Below are positions 36,010 through 45,417 of a stretch of 64,000 bases of DNA, in pieces; the stretch's first letter is position 1, and every line of letters begins with the position of its first letter. Source of the stretch: Streptomyces sp. DH41. Lineage in GTDB: Bacteria; Actinomycetota; Actinomycetes; Streptomycetales; Streptomycetaceae. A program made the position numbers and the translations under genes. The notes below the pieces were generated by a model. That model searched no databases, was not told the DNA's origin, and saw nothing but the letters and a program-made list of their open reading frames with translations. The stretch is taken from contig NZ_JARVKY010000022.1 in assembly GCF_029813785.1 (NCBI RefSeq), positions 93,208-157,207 of the forward strand. Reading direction: 5' to 3'.

Positions 36010-39000
36010 TCACGCCAGCAGTTCCACCTCCGCCAGCGTGTGCTCCCCGTCGAGGACGAGGCGGTACTTCTGGTACGTCCCCGGCGACTTCACCGAGAAC
36101 GCCCGGGTCTGCCGGTCCCAGGCGAAGGACTCGCCCGAGCGCTGGTCCAGCGTCCGCCAGGTCGTGCCGTCGGCCGAGCCCTGGAGCTTCCAGCCGGTCG
36201 GTGCCTTCGTCCGGTCCGCCGACGACGTCAGGGTGTACTGGACCGCCTCGGCGCCCTTGTCGGACACCGGCAGCTCCACCGACGTCACGCTCGCGTCGGT
36301 CGCCGACGTGTCGTCGAACAGGGCGCCCTCGGCCTCGATCGCGTCGGCGCGCGGGGTCGGCACCTCGTCGTCCTTGGTGATCGACACCGGGGCGGCGTTG
36401 TCGCCGGTGCCCCACTTCGACGGCCGCGGACCCATGTCGAACTCCAGGACGCCGCCCTTCGCGATCAGCGAGTGGGGGAGCGAAGTCGAGTTCCAGCGCT
36501 TGCCGTTGACCTTCAGCCCCTGCACGTAGACGTTCTCCGTGCTGTTCTTCGGCGCCTTGACGACCAGCTTGCGGCCGTTCTCCAGCTCGACGGTCGCCTT
36601 GGTGAACAGCGGGGAGCCGATGGCGTACTCGCCGCTGCCCATCACCAGCGGGTAGAAGCCGAGCGAGGAGAAGAGGAACCAGGCCGACTGCTCGCCGTTG
36701 TCCTCGTCACCGTGGTACCCCTGCCCGATGTCGCTGCCGGTGTACAGGCGGGAGAGCACCTCGCGGACGTTCTTCTGCGTCTTGTGGGGCTGCCCGGCCG
36801 CGTCGTACATGTACAGGGCGTGGTGGGCGACCTGGTTGGAGTGCCCGTACATGCCCATGCGGACGTCCCGCGCCTCGGTCATCTCGTGGATGACACCGCC
36901 GTAGGAGCCCTTGAACTCCGGTGAGGCCGTCTCGGGGGTGGACAGGTACTCGTCGAGCTTGTCGCCGAGGCCGTCCCGGCCGCCGTAGAGGTTGGCCAGG
37001 CCCCGGCTGTCCTGCGGGGCGGTGAAGGCGTAGCCCCAGCCGTTGGTCTCCGTGTAGTCGTAGCCCCACACGCGCGGGTCGTACTTCTCGGAGGCCACGC
37101 GCCAGTCGCCCGCGAGGTCCTTGCCCTGGAAGAAGCCGGCCTTGGAGTCGAACATGTTGACGTAGTCCTGGGCGCGGTTCAGGAAGTACGCCGACTCCTC
37201 CTTGTACCGCTTCTCGCCGGTCTCCTTGTAGAGCTTCTCGCCCATCTTCGCGATGCCGTAGTCGTTGAGGTAGCCCTCCAGCGCCCACGACATGCCCTCG
37301 TGCGTCGCCGTGCTCGTGTAGCCGAGGAACGGCGAGGTCTCCATGCCCTTGCGGCCCACGCCGGAGGACGGGGGCACGGTGGTGGCGTTCTTGACGGCCG
37401 CGTCGTACGCCGCCTTCACGTCGAAGTCGTCGACGCCCTTGACGTACGCGTCGGCGAAGGCCACGTCCGAGGAGGTGCCGGTCATCAGGTCCGCGTAGCC
37501 CGGGGAGGACCAGCGCGAGGTCCAGCCGCCGTCCTTGTAGTGCTGCACGAAGCCGTCGACCAGCTCACCGGCCTTGGACGGGGTCAGGAAGGAGTACGCG
37601 GGCCAGGTGGTCCGGTAGGTGTCCCAGAAGCCGTTGTTGACGTACACCTTGCCGTCCACGATCTTGGCGCCGGTCTGAGTCGGGGTGTCCTCCTTGGCCG
37701 CCTTCGAGAAGGGGGAGGCGTACTTGTACTTCCCGTCGACCTTCTCGTGGCCCGCGTTCGGGTACAGGTACAGGCGGTAGAGGCTGGAGTACAGCGTGGT
37801 CAGCTGGTCCTGCGTGGCGCCCTCGACCTTCACCTTGCCGAGGATGCGGTCCCACTGCTTCTGGGCGTCGCGCTTGACCTTGTCGAAGGAGGCGCGCTTC
37901 GGGATCTCCTGGCGCAGGTTGTCCTCGGCCTGGTCGACGCCGATCAGCGAGGTCGCGATGCGCATCGTCACGGTGCGGTCCCGGCCCGCGTCGAAGCGCA
38001 GGTGGCCGGTGACGCCGCTCGAGTCGCCGCCGGTGACCTTGGAGTCGAACTCGCCGTAGACGAAGAGGCGGGTGGCGCCCGCGGAGCCACCGGACTTGAC
38101 GTCCGAGTAGCCGCTGAAGGTGCCGGTCTCCTTGTCCAGGGTCAGGCCGGCCTGGTCGTTGACGTTGTCGAAGATCACGCTCGCGTCGTCACCGGGGTAG
38201 GTGAAGCGCATCATCGCCGCGTGGTCGGTCGGCGCCATCTCGGCCTTCAGGCCGTTCTCGAACCGCACCCCGTAGTAGTACGGCCGGGCGGTCTCGTTCT
38301 CGTGCCTGAAGGGCAGCTCACGGGCGTCCCGGCCGGTGTCCGGGGTGCCGGAGGCGGCGGACGGCATCACCTGGAAGGTCTGCCGCTCGCCCATCCACGG
38401 GCTCGGCTCGTGGCTCGCGCCGAACGCCTGGAGCGTGGGCAGGTTGTCCGCGTTGTTGCCGCGCGCGTAGTCGTAGATCCAGTTCAGCGAACCGGCGTTG
38501 GTCACCGGCGTCCAGAAGTTGAAGCCGTGCGGCACGGCGGTCGCCGGGAAGTTGTTGCCGCGGGAGAAGCTGCCGCTGGAGTTGGTGCCGCGGGTGGTCA
38601 GCGCGTAGTCGGACAGATGCGCCTTCGGCCGCTCGGGCCTGACGCGCTCGATCGCCACGTCGTCCAGCCAGCCGCGGAACTTCGCCGGCCCCTTGGGGGA
38701 GTCGTACGCCACCAGGATCCGGTCGACGGTCTTGCCGGCCGCGACCGACCCGATCCCCGATTTCACGCTGTTCCACTGGTTGACGTACAGCACCTTGGCG
38801 TCGCCCTGACCGCGCGGCGTCAGCGGGAAACCGTGCTGGTCGGTCGCCTTGAGGTCGCTCAGGTAGGTGCCGTCGGTGAAGGCGAGGTCGACCGCGACGT
38901 TCGTGGCGTCGTAGTCGAGGTCGCGGTCCCTCATCGACGGGAAGACCTTGTAGGAGAGCTCCGTGCGGCGGTCGACCTTCACGTTGACGTCGAAGACCTT

Positions 39001-39819
39001 GTTGTACGAGTACGCCCGGCCGTCCGCGGTGTGCCGGCCGGCGTACTGGAGGGCGTGCCTGCCGGTGAAGCCGGCGTTCGCCTTGGCGGTCGGCGAGCCG
39101 CTCGGCCCGTCGTCGACGAGGGACAGCATGTCCTCGGGGACGGGCGTGTCGGTGGCGGCGGTGGCCAGCTGGACGTCGGCGAGCTGGAGCGCGTCGCCGG
39201 CCCCGTTGTTCCTGGTGACCTCCAGCCGGAAGTGCTGGAACTCGGCCGCTTCCGCGAGCTCGTACGTCTTGGTGTGGAACGGCTCGTCGAAGGACTCTCC
39301 GGACCGGGTGTCCAGCGTCCGCCAGTTCTCCCCGTCGGCCGAACCCTTCAGCGTCCAGTCCTTGGGATCGCGCTCGGAGTGGTCGTTGGCCGAGGTGAGC
39401 GCGTACTTGGTGATCTTCGCCGGTTCGTCCAGGTCGAACTCGACCCAGCCGGTCGGCGCGAAGGTCAGCCACTTGGTGGTGGGCTCGTTGTCGAAGAGGT
39501 TCTCCTTCACCTCCCCGCCGCCCGTGTTCTCCGCGCTCGCCCGGACGCCGGTGACGCGGTCGGTGACGTTGCCCGGTATCCCGGTGCTGTACCCGCCGTC
39601 CACCCCCGCGGACCGTTTGCCGCCGTCCGGATCGGTGTCCACGGTGCTGATCCAGTCCGGAACCGGGTCATCCGCCTCGAACGAGGACGCGAACTCCCGG
39701 TCGGTCTCGGCGGGTGCGGCGGGCAGCGCGACCGCCGCCCCCTGTGAACCCACCGCCAAAGCGAAGGCGGTCGTCATCACGACCGCCGGACCCCATCTGT
39801 GCCGAACTCTGTACTGCAT
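36010..39819 (-). CDS. Secreted GH92 alpha-1,2-mannosidase with F5/8-type modules
   Basis: A 1269-residue secreted enzyme. A signal peptide ends about LPAAPA. An N-terminal discoidin (F5/8 type C) module at about 90-190 contains DWTLKGSADGENWRTLDTRSGESF. The GH92 catalytic region spans roughly 400-1120, with the WPAYSFLTPSKAGELVDGF and GYHGDEDNGEQSAWFLFSSLGFYPL blocks and the EQSAW acid segment. A second discoidin-like module (GWKLQGSADGTTWRTLDQRSGESF) closes the protein. GH92 enzymes are Ca-dependent exo-alpha-mannosidases acting on N-glycans or fungal/yeast mannan, so this gene is functionally apart from the xylan set. The start ATG at 39819 has GGGAGG upstream. An operator dyad lies just before it. 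Confidence 0.92.
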   Translation of the reverse strand: MQYRVRHRWGPAVVMTTAFALAVGSQGAAVALPAAPAETDREFASSFEADDPVPDWISTVDTDPDGGKRSAGVDGGYSTGIPGNVTDRVTGVRASAENTGGGEVKENLFDNEPTTKWLTFAPTGWVEFDLDEPAKITKYALTSANDHSERDPKDWTLKGSADGENWRTLDTRSGESFDEPFHTKTYELAEAAEFQHFRLEVTRNNGAGDALQLADVQLATAATDTPVPEDMLSLVDDGPSGSPTAKANAGFTGRHALQYAGRHTADGRAYSYNKVFDVNVKVDRRTELSYKVFPSMRDRDLDYDATNVAVDLAFTDGTYLSDLKATDQHGFPLTPRGQGDAKVLYVNQWNSVKSGIGSVAAGKTVDRILVAYDSPKGPAKFRGWLDDVAIERVRPERPKAHLSDYALTTRGTNSSGSFSRGNNFPATAVPHGFNFWTPVTNAGSLNWIYDYARGNNADNLPTLQAFGASHEPSPWMGERQTFQVMPSAASGTPDTGRDARELPFRHENETARPYYYGVRFENGLKAEMAPTDHAAMMRFTYPGDDASVIFDNVNDQAGLTLDKETGTFSGYSDVKSGGSAGATRLFVYGEFDSKVTGGDSSGVTGHLRFDAGRDRTVTMRIATSLIGVDQAEDNLRQEIPKRASFDKVKRDAQKQWDRILGKVKVEGATQDQLTTLYSSLYRLYLYPNAGHEKVDGKYKYASPFSKAAKEDTPTQTGAKIVDGKVYVNNGFWDTYRTTWPAYSFLTPSKAGELVDGFVQHYKDGGWTSRWSSPGYADLMTGTSSDVAFADAYVKGVDDFDVKAAYDAAVKNATTVPPSSGVGRKGMETSPFLGYTSTATHEGMSWALEGYLNDYGIAKMGEKLYKETGEKRYKEESAYFLNRAQDYVNMFDSKAGFFQGKDLAGDWRVASEKYDPRVWGYDYTETNGWGYAFTAPQDSRGLANLYGGRDGLGDKLDEYLSTPETASPEFKGSYGGVIHEMTEARDVRMGMYGHSNQVAHHALYMYDAAGQPHKTQKNVREVLSRLYTGSDIGQGYHGDEDNGEQSAWFLFSSLGFYPLVMGSGEYAIGSPLFTKATVELENGRKLVVKAPKNSTENVYVQGLKVNGKRWNSTSLPHSLIAKGGVLEFDMGPRPSKWGTGDNAAPVSITKDDEVPTPRADAIEAEGALFDDTSATDASVTSVELPVSDKGAEAVQYTLTSSADRTKAPTGWKLQGSADGTTWRTLDQRSGESFAWDRQTRAFSVKSPGTYQKYRLVLDGEHTLAEVELLA

Positions 39820-39845
39820 GCCCTGGCCACCCTCCCTGCGCTGGG

Positions 39846-39857
39846 GACAACGTTGTC
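39846..39857. promoter_or_regulatory. Perfect GACAACGTTGTC dyad upstream of GH92
   Basis: A perfect 12-bp palindrome with the central CG of LacI-family operators, 27 bp before the mannosidase start. No LacI-family gene is beside it. Regulation is inferred. Confidence 0.55.
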
Positions 39858-40466
39858 AACTCAATTGCGCAAGGACCAGTAGGGGTCAAGTGACATGTGA
39901 TGTCAAGGGTGTTGGATGTGGCGTTCGAGGCTTATGCCGGGGATTCTTCCGGCAAGTGGCACACAGGCCATTCATATTTCCGGGAGGTCTCAACTCGGAA
40001 AAGACGTACCGCCAACCTTGCATTCGATCTTGCTCCGCCGACGGTAAGTGGACTATACCTGTCGGCCATCAGGGGGATCCGGGGGGAACGCCGAAAGCAA
40101 CCTCCAGAGCGCCCGAACAGCGGTGTTCGACAGCAGTACCCGCACTTCCTGCACGACCCAGCGTGACCCGATCGCGGTGCCGGGGAGGATCCGGTTCACC
40201 GCCTGAGTCCTGGAGAAGGCGAGGACTTGAGCATGGGATCCACCACCGGCGTAGGCCATCGCGATCTGATCAGGCGGAGCGCGACCGCCGCTCCGGCCCC
40301 GGCGACTGTTGTGCCGGCATCACTCAGCTGATCATCGGCGCCGCACCGCGGCTCCGAGACGACGGCGACAGCGCCCCACGTGCGGCCGGCGCAGGACCGG
40401 TCCGGCCGCGGCGGGCGCACACGCGGCACTTCCGTACAGATCCAATCGATCAGTGAGGATGCAGAG
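39858..40466. other. Intergenic stretch with no supported gene
   Basis: About 600 bp between divergent GH92 and importer genes. Open frames here have poor third-position composition and no ribosome sites. It should hold the promoters of both genes. I could not identify the importer's promoter with confidence. Confidence 0.5.
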
Positions 40467-41879
40467 ATGACCATTCGTGCCGGCTCTCTTGACAGGCGGA
40501 CGCTTCTGCGGGGGGCCATCGCCACCGCGGCGATGGGCTCGTTCGCGGTCGCGTGCAGCTCTCCCTCCAGCGAGGACGGCGACGGCGACGGCGGCCCGAA
40601 GGGCGAGAAGAGCGCCACGAACCCGTTCGGTGTCGCCGCCGAATCCACGGTCGAAGCGGCCATCTTCGACGGCGGCTACGGCACCGACTACGTCGACTAC
40701 ACCAACCAGGTGCTCGGCAGCCAGGTCAAGGGCCTCAAGGTCCAGGTCAAGCCGGTCGTCGACATCGCCCCCCAGCTCCAGCCCCGCTTCGTCGGCGGCA
40801 ACCCGCCGGACCTCATCGACAACTCCGGCGAGGATCAGATCGGCTTCCTCGGCATCCTCGACCAGTTGGAGGAGCTCGACGACCTCTTCGAGGCCAACAC
40901 CTACGAAGGCAAGAAGATCGCCGACATCGTCTACCCCGGCGTCAAGGACCCCGGAACGTACAACGGCAAGTTCGTCGCGCTCCGGTACGTGATGACGGTG
41001 TACGGCGTCTGGTACTCGAAGACGCTCTTCGAGGAGAACAACTGGACCCCGCCGAAGACCTGGGACGAGGCGCTCGACCTCGGCCAGAAGGCGAAGAAGA
41101 AGGGCAAGTACCTCTTCGTCCACGGCAAGGAAGCCGCGACCTACTACCAGACGATGCTGTTCGCCTCAGCGATCAAGGAGGGCGGTGACGAGGTCCGGCT
41201 CGCGCTCGGCAATCTCGAGAAGAACGCCTGGTCGCATCCGGCCGTCCAGGGCGTCCTCAAGGTCATGGAGACCATGATCAAGGAGAAGATGTTCGTCCCC
41301 GGCGGCTCCGGCACCCAGTTCCAGAAGGCACAGGCGATCTGGAGCAACGACCAGAAGGCGCTGCTCTACCCGTCCGGTGGCTGGATCGAGAACGAGATGG
41401 CGAAGGCCACCAAGAAGGACTTCCAGATGACCGGGTTCCCGGAGATGACGCTCACGGACAAGCCGAAGCTTCCCTACGAGTCGCTCCACGCCGCAGCCGG
41501 CGAGCCCTTCATCGTGCCCAAGCAGGGCAAGAACCCGGCCGGCGGCAAGGAAGTGCTGCGGGCGATGCTGTCGGAGAAGGCGGCCGCCAACTTCTCCAAG
41601 ACGAAGCTGGCCCCGACGGTGGTCAAGGGCACCGTGCCCGCCGACGGCTTCGGATCGGCCGCCCTCGTCTCCCAGACGACGATGCTCGAGGCCGCGGGCG
41701 ACAACATCTACGACATGAGGAGGTTCGTCGAAGCCTACGGCATGAACACCGACCAGTTGGTGCCGTGGAACTCGTTCCTCTCCGGCGACCTCGACCGCAA
41801 GGGCCTCACCTCGGCCCTGCAGAAGATCTCCGACAAGGTCCAGGAAGACGACTCCATCGACAAGATCAAGATCAGCTAG
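40467..41879 (+). CDS. ngcE: Sugar-binding lipoprotein of an amino-sugar importer, NgcE-like
   Basis: A 470-residue extracellular lipoprotein. A twin-arginine-type signal (DRRTLLRGAIATAAMGSFAVAC) ends in the lipobox Cys, followed by an acidic Gly/Asp-rich tether. The rest has the CUT1-family sugar-binding fold. The ATG at 40467 has a GAGGA site. It heads a three-gene importer whose order and position upstream of the ROK regulator match S. coelicolor SCO6005-6007, annotated as NgcEFG, importing N-acetylglucosamine/chitobiose (from memory). That ligand is inherited by inference from synteny. Confidence 0.82.
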   Translation: MTIRAGSLDRRTLLRGAIATAAMGSFAVACSSPSSEDGDGDGGPKGEKSATNPFGVAAESTVEAAIFDGGYGTDYVDYTNQVLGSQVKGLKVQVKPVVDIAPQLQPRFVGGNPPDLIDNSGEDQIGFLGILDQLEELDDLFEANTYEGKKIADIVYPGVKDPGTYNGKFVALRYVMTVYGVWYSKTLFEENNWTPPKTWDEALDLGQKAKKKGKYLFVHGKEAATYYQTMLFASAIKEGGDEVRLALGNLEKNAWSHPAVQGVLKVMETMIKEKMFVPGGSGTQFQKAQAIWSNDQKALLYPSGGWIENEMAKATKKDFQMTGFPEMTLTDKPKLPYESLHAAAGEPFIVPKQGKNPAGGKEVLRAMLSEKAAANFSKTKLAPTVVKGTVPADGFGSAALVSQTTMLEAAGDNIYDMRRFVEAYGMNTDQLVPWNSFLSGDLDRKGLTSALQKISDKVQEDDSIDKIKIS

Positions 41880-41886
41880 TACGGCG

Positions 41887-42948
41887 ATGAAAGACGACAT
41901 CACCACCTCCGACGCCGCGAGCCGCCGGTCCGAGCCGGCCGCTCGCGGCGGGCGGCCACGGCGCCGCAAGCTCACCTTCGACCGGGTGACGTTCTTCCTC
42001 GCGTTCCTCGGTGTCCCGCTGGCCATCTTCGTGCTCTTCGTCCTGATCCCGTTCGGCCAGGCGATCTTCTGGGGGATGACCGACTGGCGCGGCTTCAGCC
42101 CGGACTACAACTTCGTCGGCTTCGACAACTTCACGAAGATGTTCCAGGACGACATCTTCTTGAAGGCGTTGCGCAACGTCGCACTCCTCGCGGCCTTCGT
42201 GCCGCTGGTGACGCTGACGCTCGCCCTCGGGGTCGCCGTGGCCATCACCCTGGGCGGGCCCAGCAGGGGCCCCGTCCGCGGGATCCGGGGAGCGTCGTTC
42301 TACCGGATCATCTCGTTCTTCCCCTACGTCGTGCCGGCGATCATCGTCGGTCTGATCTGGGCGCAGATGTACGACCCGAACGCCGGCCTGCTCAACGGCG
42401 TCCTCACCGGCCTCGGTCTCGACCGGTTCGACACGTTCGCGTGGCTGGGCGAGAAGGCGACCGCGATGCCGTCCGTGATGTTCGTCATCATCTGGGGGCT
42501 CGTCGGGTTCTACGCGGTGCTCTTCATCGCCGCGATCAAGGGCGTTCCCGCCGAGCTGTACGAGGCGGCGAGGATCGACGGGGCCGGCCGGCTGCGCACC
42601 ACGATCTCGATCACCTTGCCGGCGATCCGGGACAGCGTGCAGACGGCGTACATCTACCTGGGCATCGCCGCCCTCGACGCGTTCGTCTACGTCCAGGCGA
42701 TGGTGCCGAACGGCGGCCCGGACAACTCGACCCTGACGATCAGCCAGCGTCTGTTCAACGTCGCTTTCGCCAAGCAGCAGTTCGGCTACGCCACCGCGAT
42801 GGGCATCGTCCTCGCCGTCGTCACCCTGGTGTTCGCGGCGCTGGTGTTCCTCGTCAACCGCCTCACGGGCGGCGGCGAGGGCGAGAGCAAGAGGAAAGCA
42901 CCTGGGTCCAGAGCTCGGCGTGCCGCAGCCAAGGGAGGTGCCCGGTGA
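41887..42948 (+). CDS. ngcF: Amino-sugar ABC importer permease, NgcF-like
   Basis: A 353-residue inner-membrane permease with six predicted helices and the EAA loop ELYEAARIDGAGRLRTTISITLPAI. The basic N-terminal tail (RRSEPAARGGRPRRRK) is cytoplasmic. It starts 8 bp after the binding-protein stop at ATG 41887 and overlaps the next permease by 4 bp (GTGA). There is no ATPase gene in this operon, so it probably uses the shared ATPase MsiK. Confidence 0.85.
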   Translation: MKDDITTSDAASRRSEPAARGGRPRRRKLTFDRVTFFLAFLGVPLAIFVLFVLIPFGQAIFWGMTDWRGFSPDYNFVGFDNFTKMFQDDIFLKALRNVALLAAFVPLVTLTLALGVAVAITLGGPSRGPVRGIRGASFYRIISFFPYVVPAIIVGLIWAQMYDPNAGLLNGVLTGLGLDRFDTFAWLGEKATAMPSVMFVIIWGLVGFYAVLFIAAIKGVPAELYEAARIDGAGRLRTTISITLPAIRDSVQTAYIYLGIAALDAFVYVQAMVPNGGPDNSTLTISQRLFNVAFAKQQFGYATAMGIVLAVVTLVFAALVFLVNRLTGGGEGESKRKAPGSRARRAAAKGGAR

Positions 42949-43853
42949 GCGTCATCGCCGCCGACCGGAAGCCGGCCGGTGACCGGAAACCGGCGAGAGA
43001 CCGGAATCTGACGCGCGTCGCCGCGAGCGGCGACCGCAGATTCGCGGCGATCTCGCACGCCATGCTGATCCTGTGGTCCGTGATCGTGATCGTGCCCATG
43101 CTGTGGGTGCTGGTGTCGTCGTTCAAATCGACCGGCGAGATCCTTTCGTCGCCGTTCTCGCTGCCGGATCAGTGGCGGATCGAGAACTACGCGAACGCGT
43201 GGACCGACGCGAACATCGGAAGGTACTTCCTGAATTCCGTGATCGTCGTGGTCTCGGCACTGATCCTGGTGATGCTGCTCGGTGCGATGTGCGCCTACGT
43301 TCTCGCCCGGTTCGAGTTCCCCGGCCGCCGGCTGATCTACTACGTGATGCTCGCCGGCCTGACTTTCCCGGTCTTCCTGGCGATCGTTCCGCTCTTCTTC
43401 CAGTTGCAGAACTTCGGGCTGCTGAACACGCGTCTCGGGCTGATCCTCACCTATGTCGCGTTCGCGCTGCCGTTCACGATGTTCTTCCTCTATTCGTTCT
43501 TCCGGTCGCTGCCGCACGACGTGTACGAGGCCGCGCTGATCGACGGTGCCGGGGACTGGCGGGCGTTCTTCCAGGTGATGCTGCCGATGGCCAGTCCGGG
43601 CATGGCGGCGGTGGCGATCTTCAACTTCCTGGGCCTGTGGAACCAGTTCCTGCTGCCGGTGGCGCTCAACACCGACCAGGACATGTGGGTCCTCACCCAG
43701 GGCATGGCCGCCTACGCGTCCTCGCAGGTCTACGACATCGACTACGGCGCGCTGTTCGCGGCGATCGTGATCACGGTGGTGCCCGTACTGATCGTGTACT
43801 GCGTCTTCCAGCGGCGGATCGCCGGTTCGGTGTCGCAGGGCACCTTCCGCTGA
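42945..43853 (+). CDS. ngcG: Amino-sugar ABC importer permease, NgcG-like
   Basis: A 302-residue second permease. Six predicted helices and the EAA loop DVYEAALIDGAGDWRAFFQVMLPMASPGM are visible. The start GTG at 42945 overlaps the NgcF stop by 4 bp; longer readings in the same frame run over the NgcF coding sequence and are not used. An unusual Lys/Arg-Asp repeat (ADRKPAGDRKPARDRN) begins the protein, encoded by a near-perfect direct repeat around 42960-42995. A strong terminator follows. Confidence 0.85.
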   Translation: MSVIAADRKPAGDRKPARDRNLTRVAASGDRRFAAISHAMLILWSVIVIVPMLWVLVSSFKSTGEILSSPFSLPDQWRIENYANAWTDANIGRYFLNSVIVVVSALILVMLLGAMCAYVLARFEFPGRRLIYYVMLAGLTFPVFLAIVPLFFQLQNFGLLNTRLGLILTYVAFALPFTMFFLYSFFRSLPHDVYEAALIDGAGDWRAFFQVMLPMASPGMAAVAIFNFLGLWNQFLLPVALNTDQDMWVLTQGMAAYASSQVYDIDYGALFAAIVITVVPVLIVYCVFQRRIAGSVSQGTFR

Positions 43854-43882
43854 CGGCCACCGCCGCTCCACCCGTCGTACGC

Positions 43883-43926
43883 AGGGGCCCGGCCCCGGAG
43901 AGACAGCTCTCCGGGGCCGGACCCCT
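43883..43926 (+). terminator. Strong terminator of the ngc operon
   Basis: Two 20-bp arms (43883-43902 and 43907-43926), with one mismatch, flank a 4-base loop. It separates the importer operon from the regulator gene. Confidence 0.85.
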
Positions 43927-44026
43927 GTGGTATACCGCCGGTAGTCGGCCGTGGACACGGCCTGGAACCGATTCCTCTCAAGGTCTTGACGTCACTGGGC
44001 GATTCAGCGGAGTTTGGAGTTCATAA

Positions 44027-44036
44027 CTTGTACAAG
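44027..44036. promoter_or_regulatory. CTTGTACAAG dyad upstream of the ROK regulator
   Basis: A perfect 10-bp palindrome 49 bp upstream of the regulator start. It is a possible operator, but a 10-bp dyad alone is weak evidence. Confidence 0.3.
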
Positions 44037-44084
44037 GCCCGGTCGCCACAGGGTGACGCGGGCCAGGGATGAGGGTGAGAGTCA

Positions 44085-45296
44085 ATGGAGACTCCGGGGT
44101 CGCAGTCGTCGCTGCACCGAGCCAACCTGGAGCGGGTCGTCCGAGCGGTACGTCTTGCGGGTTCGCTGACCCAGGCCGAGATCGCGAGGACGACGGGCCT
44201 GTCCGCGGCGACGGTCTCCAATATCGTTCGGGAGCTGAAGGACGGCGGCACGGTCGAGGTCACGCCCACCTCGGCGGGGGGCAGACGGGCCCGCAGCGTC
44301 TCCCTGAGCGGGGACGCCGGCATCGTCATCGGCGTGGACTTCGGGCACACGCACCTGCGTGTCGCGGTGGGGAACCTCGCCCACCAGGTGCTCGCCGAGG
44401 AGTCCGAGCCGCTGGACGTCGACGCGTCCGCCGCGCAGGGCCTCGACCGGGCGGAGCAGCTGGTCAACCGGCTGATCGAGGCGACCGGCGTCGACCGTTC
44501 CAAGATCGCCGGCGTGGGCCTCGGCGTGCCAGGACCGATCGACGTGGAGTCCGGGACCCTGGGCTCGACCGCGATCCTGCCCGGCTGGGGCGGCACCCGG
44601 CCCGCCGAGGAGCTGCGGGGGCGGCTCGGCGTGCCGGTGCACGTGGACAACGACGCCAACCTCGGCGCCCTCGGCGAGCTGGTCTGGGGCAGCGGCCGGG
44701 GGGTGCGGGACCTGGCGTACATCAAGGTCGCCAGCGGCGTCGGCGCGGGCCTGGTGATCAACGGCAAGATCTACCGCGGACCCGGCGGCACGGCCGGTGA
44801 GATCGGGCACATCACGCTCGACGAGGCCGGTCCCGTCTGCCGCTGCGGCAACCGGGGCTGCCTGGAGACCTTCGCGTCCGCACGCTACGTGCTCCCGCTC
44901 CTCCAGCCGAGCCACGGCACCGAGCTGACGATGGAGGGCGTCGTGCGGCTGGCGAGGGACGGCGACCCGGGCTGCCGTCGGGTGATCGCCGACGTCGGCC
45001 GCCACATCGGCAGTGGTGTCGCCAACCTCTGCAACCTGCTCAACCCGAGCCGCGTCGTCCTGGGCGGCGATCTCGCCGAGGCCGGGGAGCTGGTGCTCGG
45101 TCCGATCCGGGAGTCCGTCGGCCGCTACGCGATCCCCAGTGCGGCGCGTCAACTCTCCGTTCTCCCCGGGGCACTCGGGGGGCGTGCGGAGGTGCTCGGA
45201 GCGCTCGCCCTCGCCCTCAGCGAGATGGGCGATTCGACGCTTTTGGACGGAAGCGCGACCGGCACTCTGCCGGCGGCCACTCCTGCCTTCACTTAG
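44085..45296 (+). CDS. rok7B7: ROK-family transcriptional regulator, Rok7B7 type
   Basis: A 403-residue regulator. An N-terminal winged helix-turn-helix (LTQAEIARTTGLSAATVSNIVRELK) precedes a ROK domain with the zinc motif CRCGNRGCLE and the sugar-site segment HVDNDANLGALGEL. In S. coelicolor the orthologue SCO6008 lies between an amino-sugar importer and xylFGH, represses xylFGH and affects carbon catabolite repression and antibiotic production (known from the literature, recalled). The layout here is identical. The ATG at 44085 follows a weak GGTGAG site. Its target is likely the leader region at 45331-45369. Confidence 0.88.
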   Translation: METPGSQSSLHRANLERVVRAVRLAGSLTQAEIARTTGLSAATVSNIVRELKDGGTVEVTPTSAGGRRARSVSLSGDAGIVIGVDFGHTHLRVAVGNLAHQVLAEESEPLDVDASAAQGLDRAEQLVNRLIEATGVDRSKIAGVGLGVPGPIDVESGTLGSTAILPGWGGTRPAEELRGRLGVPVHVDNDANLGALGELVWGSGRGVRDLAYIKVASGVGAGLVINGKIYRGPGGTAGEIGHITLDEAGPVCRCGNRGCLETFASARYVLPLLQPSHGTELTMEGVVRLARDGDPGCRRVIADVGRHIGSGVANLCNLLNPSRVVLGGDLAEAGELVLGPIRESVGRYAIPSAARQLSVLPGALGGRAEVLGALALALSEMGDSTLLDGSATGTLPAATPAFT

Positions 45297-45330
45297 AGCA
45301 CGGATGGCACCGTTGTCATCTCGTTAAGGA

Positions 45331-45369
45331 TTTACTTCTTGACGTCGCACGTGCGGCCGAGTTGACTTC
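45331..45369. promoter_or_regulatory. Probable Rok7B7 operator pair upstream of xylF
   Basis: TTTACTTCTTGAC (45331-45343) fits the consensus TTKAMKHSTTSAV, which I recall for Rok7B7 targets but cannot verify here, at every position. A second related copy, TTGACTTCC, starts at 45362, 31 bp (three helical turns) further on. Both lie within 90 bp of the xylF start at 45418. Confidence 0.55.
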
Positions 45370-45417
45370 CAGCCACCTCGGCCGCAACGACGCGGCCTCG
45401 TCAGGGAGGTTTCTGAA

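Noticed and set aside
39897..40166. Possible 89-residue gene upstream of the amino-sugar importer
   Set aside because: No ribosome site, poor third-position composition and no recognisable domain.
44027..44036. CTTGTACAAG as a definite ROK operator
   Set aside because: A 10-bp palindrome occurs often by chance; it is kept only as a weak candidate site.
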